Positions 60,493 through 64,000 of a stretch of 64,000 nt of DNA are shown here, one piece after another (within the stretch, counting starts at the first letter, position 1; each line of letters begins with the position of its first letter). Source of the DNA: an uncultured Bacteroidota bacterium (GTDB taxonomy: Bacteria > Bacteroidota > Bacteroidia > JABEUT01); the NCBI GenBank assembly GCA_903901055.1, contig CAIUPO010000109.1:1-64000 (forward strand), read 5' to 3'. Position numbers and translations under genes: made by a program. The notes under the pieces were generated by a model. The model did not search any database and was not told where the DNA came from. It saw nothing but the letters and a program-made list of their open reading frames with translations.

Positions 60493-61314
60493 TTAAAGGA
60501 GGCTCTTAGCGCCTTTCAATAAACCAATACGGTAAAATACACCAACGCTAAAACTGCCTTCGAGCAGGTTAGTTGATTTATAGCTTGAGTAGCGTGGAGT
60601 GCCACCTGAATACGATACATATACAGGGTTAGTGCTTGCATTATTCAAATCCTCACCATGCCCATCAGTGCCTCTGATGTCGTTCAGTCCATATTCAAAA
60701 CGCAGGTCGGCAAGCAAACACCAGTTGCCGGCAGGAGTAAGTTTAATATTCCATCCAAAACCCAACACCGCATTTAAAGAACTTGAACCAAAAGAGCCTT
60801 TTGTGCTGTATGATACACTTGACGGTGAAGAAGGTAATCCATTTGAATAAGTTGCAGAGTAGGTAGCATCATTTATCATACAATATTCAGGACCAACTTC
60901 AAGGCTAAATCCGCCTTTTGCTTCGTAGTGAAACAACAACGGAATTTTAATCATTGTTAACTGAGTAGAGGCAGTGAAGGACTCTCCGTTAATATAAATA
61001 TTAGTCGGAATAAGGCCAGTAGTGTTTTGATACAATCCACCTGCATCAATAAAAGCCCCTTTATATTTCTGGGTATATTTACTATAAATCACTTCAAGTT
61101 CAACGCCGGTTCCGCCTAGGAAATTGAACTCTGAATGAAATCCGAATTCAGGAGAAATGCTTGAAACAACATCTTGGTCGCTACCGGCATTAAATACATT
61201 TGAGTTCATAAGCCAGGTACTGGCAGCGCCCCCTCTTAATCCAAGATCAAGGCTTTGGGCAGAAGCAAAGTAACCATATCCGGTAACAAGTAAAATCAAT
61301 AATGTCTTTTTCAT
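60493..61314 (-). CDS. PorT-like outer-membrane beta-barrel protein (paralogue 1 of 3)
   Basis: A 273-residue exported protein: signal peptide MKKTLLILLVTGYGYFASAQ followed by SLDLGLRGGAAS, the shared start of the three paralogues. Predicted strands include FNFLGGTGVELEVIYSKYTQ, STQLTMIKIPLLFHYEA, GFSLEVGPEYCMI and LLADLRFEYGLND, and the C-terminal LEGSFSVGVFYRIGL ends in a typical last strand. PorT-like barrels lie in the outer membrane; the role of this group is unknown. A good minus-strand promoter, TTG-N18-TAAGTTTG, lies 41 bp upstream. Confidence 0.85.
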   Translation of the reverse strand: MKKTLLILLVTGYGYFASAQSLDLGLRGGAASTWLMNSNVFNAGSDQDVVSSISPEFGFHSEFNFLGGTGVELEVIYSKYTQKYKGAFIDAGGLYQNTTGLIPTNIYINGESFTASTQLTMIKIPLLFHYEAKGGFSLEVGPEYCMINDATYSATYSNGLPSSPSSVSYSTKGSFGSSSLNAVLGFGWNIKLTPAGNWCLLADLRFEYGLNDIRGTDGHGEDLNNASTNPVYVSYSGGTPRYSSYKSTNLLEGSFSVGVFYRIGLLKGAKSLL

Positions 61315-61354
61315 TTTGAAAGTTTTTAAATAAGTTTTGGTTTGAGATATGTTG

Positions 61355-61383
61355 CAAACTTAGCAATTTTTGCTTATTTGCAA
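61355..61383 (-). promoter_or_regulatory. Bacteroidota promoter TTG-N18-TAAGTTTG
   Basis: Minus-strand TTG (61381-61383) and TAAGTTTG (61355-61362), 18-bp spacer. Serves the gene at 61314. Confidence 0.6.
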
Positions 61384-61410
61384 TAATAAATAGGTTTTAA
61401 CCTATATTCT

Positions 61411-62208
61411 TTAATATACACGTCCTCTGCTTGAAGGGCTATTACCCTTGTAATGGCGGGCAAAGCGGTAATAAAGTCCTGCATTTATGCTCGCAGCCAA
61501 AGTATGGGTTGCCTGATAGTTCGAATAGTATGGTTTAGCGCCGGAATAGATTGGATTATAGCTGGTAACATTCAAATTTTGCCCGAAAGCATCCACGCCT
61601 TGCATATCGGTTAAGCCATATTCAAATCTAATATTAACAAAGGCTAAAAGCCCCTGTGGCCTGGCAATTTTTAACCTCCAGCCCAAACCCAACATGGCGG
61701 CTATATTGCTTTTTGCAAACTCACTTAATACATTATAGTTAGAGTTGGCTGGCGGATTGGAATAAGTTGCCGTATAATTCGCGTCTGTTATAAATTGGTA
61801 CTCCGGCCCTAATTCAGCATAAAAGCCGCTTCGGGTATTATACTGCAGGAGAAATGGAATTGAGATAGTATATAGCAATGATTGAGATGTATATGTTTCC
61901 CCTGTTTGATAGGAAGTCCCTTCTGGTAATATGCCATTATCAATAAACTTTCCCTTGTAATTTTGGGTGAGCGTGCCATATAATACATCCGCTTCCAGGC
62001 TATAACGGTGATTAATATCATACCCCAGAAACAACCCATAGTTATATGCAAATGAAGCAACCAAATCCTCTTCACTACCTGCATTCGACACATTATTATT
62101 ACTCAACCAAGTGTATGCATAACCACCCCTTGCTCCAACTTCAATGCTCTGGGAATTGGAATGAATAAAAACAAAAAGAAGGACCAGTAGGGTAAAATTT
62201 TTCTTCAA
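61411..62208 (-). CDS. PorT-like outer-membrane beta-barrel protein (paralogue 2 of 3)
   Basis: A 265-residue paralogue: signal peptide ending FVFIHSNSQ, then SIEVGARGGYAYTWLSNNNV, strands LEADVLYGTLTQNYKGKFID, TISIPFLLQYNTRSGFYAEL and FVNIRFEYGLTDMQGVDAFG, and a C-terminal AASINAGLYYRFARHYKG, with a short Ser/Arg tail (GNSPSSRGRVY). The loop motif FEYGL.D..G.DA.G is shared by all three proteins. It lies between the other two on the same strand. Confidence 0.85.
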   Translation of the reverse strand: MKKNFTLLVLLFVFIHSNSQSIEVGARGGYAYTWLSNNNVSNAGSEEDLVASFAYNYGLFLGYDINHRYSLEADVLYGTLTQNYKGKFIDNGILPEGTSYQTGETYTSQSLLYTISIPFLLQYNTRSGFYAELGPEYQFITDANYTATYSNPPANSNYNVLSEFAKSNIAAMLGLGWRLKIARPQGLLAFVNIRFEYGLTDMQGVDAFGQNLNVTSYNPIYSGAKPYYSNYQATHTLAASINAGLYYRFARHYKGNSPSSRGRVY

Positions 62209-62225
62209 AGGGGTATCATATTAAT

Positions 62226-63083
62226 TTAAAAGTCGATTACCCTTTTATGTAACATTGATTTCGGATAGAGCCTGTAAAATACGCCAATATTAAAACTCGC
62301 TTCTAAAGAATGTGTGGAATGATAAGCATTATAATACGGTTTTGTCCAGGGCGGATAAAGCACTACAGACTTTGAACCTGTCAGGTTTTGCCCATGCCCG
62401 TCAACTCCCATTAAATCGAATAGCCCATATTCAAAACGGAACCCCAGGTTTAGGTAAAAATTACTTTCACGGGTAAAATGTTTATCCCATCCGAAACCTA
62501 AAATGGCAATGAAATCTCCTGAAGGCAACTGTTTGGTAATATCGATAGTGCCGCTTGGTGTAAGCCCACCTGAGTATGTTGCACTGAAAGTACCACTCGA
62601 AATTATTTGATAGGCAAGTCCACCTTCACCATACGCACCCGATAATTCATGCTCATAGCGGAAAAGAACCGGAATTTTTATATATTCAATATCCGTATTA
62701 GCCGAATAGTATTCTCCGGGATAATATGATACACCGCTACCCGGGAAAGCCCCGTCATTATCAAAAACTCCACCATAACTCTGGCTCATCTTTCCCTTCA
62801 GAATATCCAACTCTAATCCATACCCGTGCGCAAAATTTATTGTACCATGCATCCCGTAATTATCAGAAATTGACAGCCTGTAGCCCTGATGATCTTTACC
62901 CGACATAACATTGCCATTTAATAGCCATGCGCTACTGATAGAACCGCGCAAGCCCATATCGATACTCTGAGATTGCACATAATTAACAACAGAGAACAGG
63001 CATAAAAAGAGAAAACTCCTTTTCTTAAATTTAGTTGAGAAATAGGATAAGTCTAAAGCAGGGGTGTTAATCCATTTTTTCAT
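62226..63083 (-). CDS. PorT-like outer-membrane beta-barrel protein (paralogue 3 of 3)
   Basis: A 285-residue paralogue with a long n-region (MKKWINTPALDLSYFSTKFK) before the hydrophobic leader FLFLCLFSVVNYVQSQ and SIDMGLRGSIS. Shared features are LELDILKGKMSQSYGGVFDN, YIKIPVLFRYEHE, LNLGFRFEYGLFDLMGVDGH and the final ASFNIGVFYRLYP. No shorter start codon is available to trim the leader, so it is left as is; the extended n-region is unusual. It is 17 bp upstream of paralogue 2. Confidence 0.82.
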   Translation of the reverse strand: MKKWINTPALDLSYFSTKFKKRSFLFLCLFSVVNYVQSQSIDMGLRGSISSAWLLNGNVMSGKDHQGYRLSISDNYGMHGTINFAHGYGLELDILKGKMSQSYGGVFDNDGAFPGSGVSYYPGEYYSANTDIEYIKIPVLFRYEHELSGAYGEGGLAYQIISSGTFSATYSGGLTPSGTIDITKQLPSGDFIAILGFGWDKHFTRESNFYLNLGFRFEYGLFDLMGVDGHGQNLTGSKSVVLYPPWTKPYYNAYHSTHSLEASFNIGVFYRLYPKSMLHKRVIDF

Positions 63084-63217
63084 AAACTGTAGCTTTTTGT
63101 ATTATTTTTGGGATTTTGTTACAACTTGTGATACATCTTAATTATATATCTTCACGCAAACTTATACCACTGGAATTTTAAAAAGAAGGACATACATCAT
63201 TTATTTATTAACTATTT

Positions 63218-63964
63218 ATGAAACTATTAGAAAACCAAACAGCAATTGTAACAGGAGCATCAAGGGGAATTGGAACTGGAATAGCACTACTATTGGCTGA
63301 ACATGGTGCCAATGTTGCATTTACGTATCTTTCATCAGAAGTAAAAGCAAAGGAACTGGAAGCTCAATTACAGTCAAAAGGAGTGAAAGCTAAAGCGTAT
63401 CATTCGGATGCCTCAGACTATAAAGCATCGGAACAATTGGTGAATGATGTGCTGGCTGAATTCGGCAAAATTGATATTTTGGTAAACAATGCAGGTATTA
63501 CTAAAGATGGCTTACTTATGCGGATGAGTGAGGAACAGTTTGACATGGTTATTAAAGCCAATCTTAAATCTGTTTTTAATATGACAAAAGCCATACAGCG
63601 CCCTATGTTAAAGGAACGAAAAGGCTCTATCATTAATATAACATCTGTTGTGGGCATACGTGGAAATGGCGGACAATCGAATTATGCTGCATCGAAAGCC
63701 GGAATTATTGGTTTCACAAAATCAGTGGCACTTGAATTAGGCTCACGCAATATCCGCTGTAATGCTGTTGCTCCCGGCTTTATTGAAACTGAAATGACTG
63801 CCGCATTAGATGAAAAAGTGGTTGCAGGCTGGCGTGAAGGTATCCCGCTGAAAAGAGGTGGAACAGCCGAGGACGTAGCTAATACAGTGGTTTTCCTTGC
63901 TTCTGGAATGTCAAGTTATATTACAGGACAAGTTATTCAAGTCTGCGGTGGAATGCTCACCTAA
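63218..63964 (+). CDS. fabG: 3-oxoacyl-ACP reductase
   Basis: A 248-residue short-chain dehydrogenase. NAD(P) binding is by TGASRGIGTGIA (about 12-23) and NNAGITKDG; the catalytic set is Ser143 in NITSVVG, Tyr156 and Lys160 in YAASKAG, followed by the FabG-typical IRCNAVAPGFIETEMT. Length and motifs match FabG, which reduces beta-ketoacyl-ACP in fatty acid elongation. The ATG at 63218 follows an AT-rich stretch. Downstream to the window end only AAGTTATAAGTTA-type repeat text occurs. Confidence 0.93.
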   Translation: MKLLENQTAIVTGASRGIGTGIALLLAEHGANVAFTYLSSEVKAKELEAQLQSKGVKAKAYHSDASDYKASEQLVNDVLAEFGKIDILVNNAGITKDGLLMRMSEEQFDMVIKANLKSVFNMTKAIQRPMLKERKGSIINITSVVGIRGNGGQSNYAASKAGIIGFTKSVALELGSRNIRCNAVAPGFIETEMTAALDEKVVAGWREGIPLKRGGTAEDVANTVVFLASGMSSYITGQVIQVCGGMLT

Positions 63965-64000
63965 TAACTTATAACTTGACTTTTAACATAGCATATTCAT

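Overview
The window comes from a chromosome of a Bacteroidota bacterium, probably a free-living member of the Chitinophagales/Sphingobacteriales side of the phylum. The evidence is indirect but consistent: AT-rich DNA, several exported proteins ending in type IX secretion (T9SS) type A sorting domains, the gliding protein GldC, Bacteroidota-restricted families (DUF1599, the BT_3928-like DoxX/thioredoxin protein, PorT-like outer-membrane barrels), and many TAnnTTTG boxes, the -7 element of the Bacteroidota primary sigma factor, just upstream of genes. No tRNA, rRNA, CRISPR array, phage or intact insertion sequence was seen.

Layout. 1-4.1 kb: an isochorismatase-family hydrolase (cut by the window edge) diverges from a pirin; then a small membrane protein, a SEC-C zinc protein with a HEPN-like RX4H motif, and a fatty acid desaturase. 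4.3-8.5 kb: rpsF-rpsR-rplI, a cluster of palindromes, and topoisomerase IV subunit A (parC). 8.9-13.9 kb: four tandem exported YwqK/MORN-type repeat proteins, each with its own -7 box, then a DUF2806 protein. 13.9-18.7 kb: cytochrome c maturation genes ccmB, ccmC, a ccmD-like gene, ccmE and ccmF; CcmE has a CxxxY motif instead of HxxxY. 18.7-24.1 kb: a DUF2520 oxidoreductase, a KdsC-like phosphatase, two paralogous T9SS cargo proteins, a CoA-type Nudix hydrolase and endonuclease IV.

24.2-31.1 kb: a seven-gene envelope module, RDD protein (divergent), SpoIIM-like protein, polytopic membrane protein, DUF4129 lipoprotein, DUF4350 protein, MoxR AAA+ ATPase and DUF58 protein. Its composition resembles a cluster known from Actinobacteria whose task is unsolved; it is the best candidate here for an undescribed multi-gene system. 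31.1-33.7 kb: DinB-like protein, dolichyl-phosphate-mannose-type glycosyltransferase and a dihydroorotase with intact metal ligands. 33.7-41.9 kb (minus strand): an apparent operon of DUF1599, BT_3928-like, an orphan oligopeptide-type ABC permease, tpiA and a 1492-residue exported protein of unknown function. 42.1-50.9 kb: gldC, an HD phosphohydrolase, a Tyr/Trp- and Gln-rich exported protein, an outer-membrane barrel, a BatA/vWA membrane protein, a dihydroorotase homologue that has lost metal ligands, and two tiny lipoprotein genes, the second frameshifted. 50.9-64 kb: an MFS transporter, two more T9SS cargo proteins, an LolD-like ABC ATPase operon, a methyltransferase, isoaspartyl peptidase, folC, three tandem outer-membrane barrel paralogues and fabG.

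The intergenic DNA is rich in dispersed inverted-repeat elements of at least six sequence families, the kind usually attributed to REP/RAYT-type palindromes. One family lies at and inside the start of a gene. Separately, two homologous ~190-bp intergenic elements at 8.7 and 45.7 kb each end 11 bp from the stop codon of a minus-strand gene for an exported protein.
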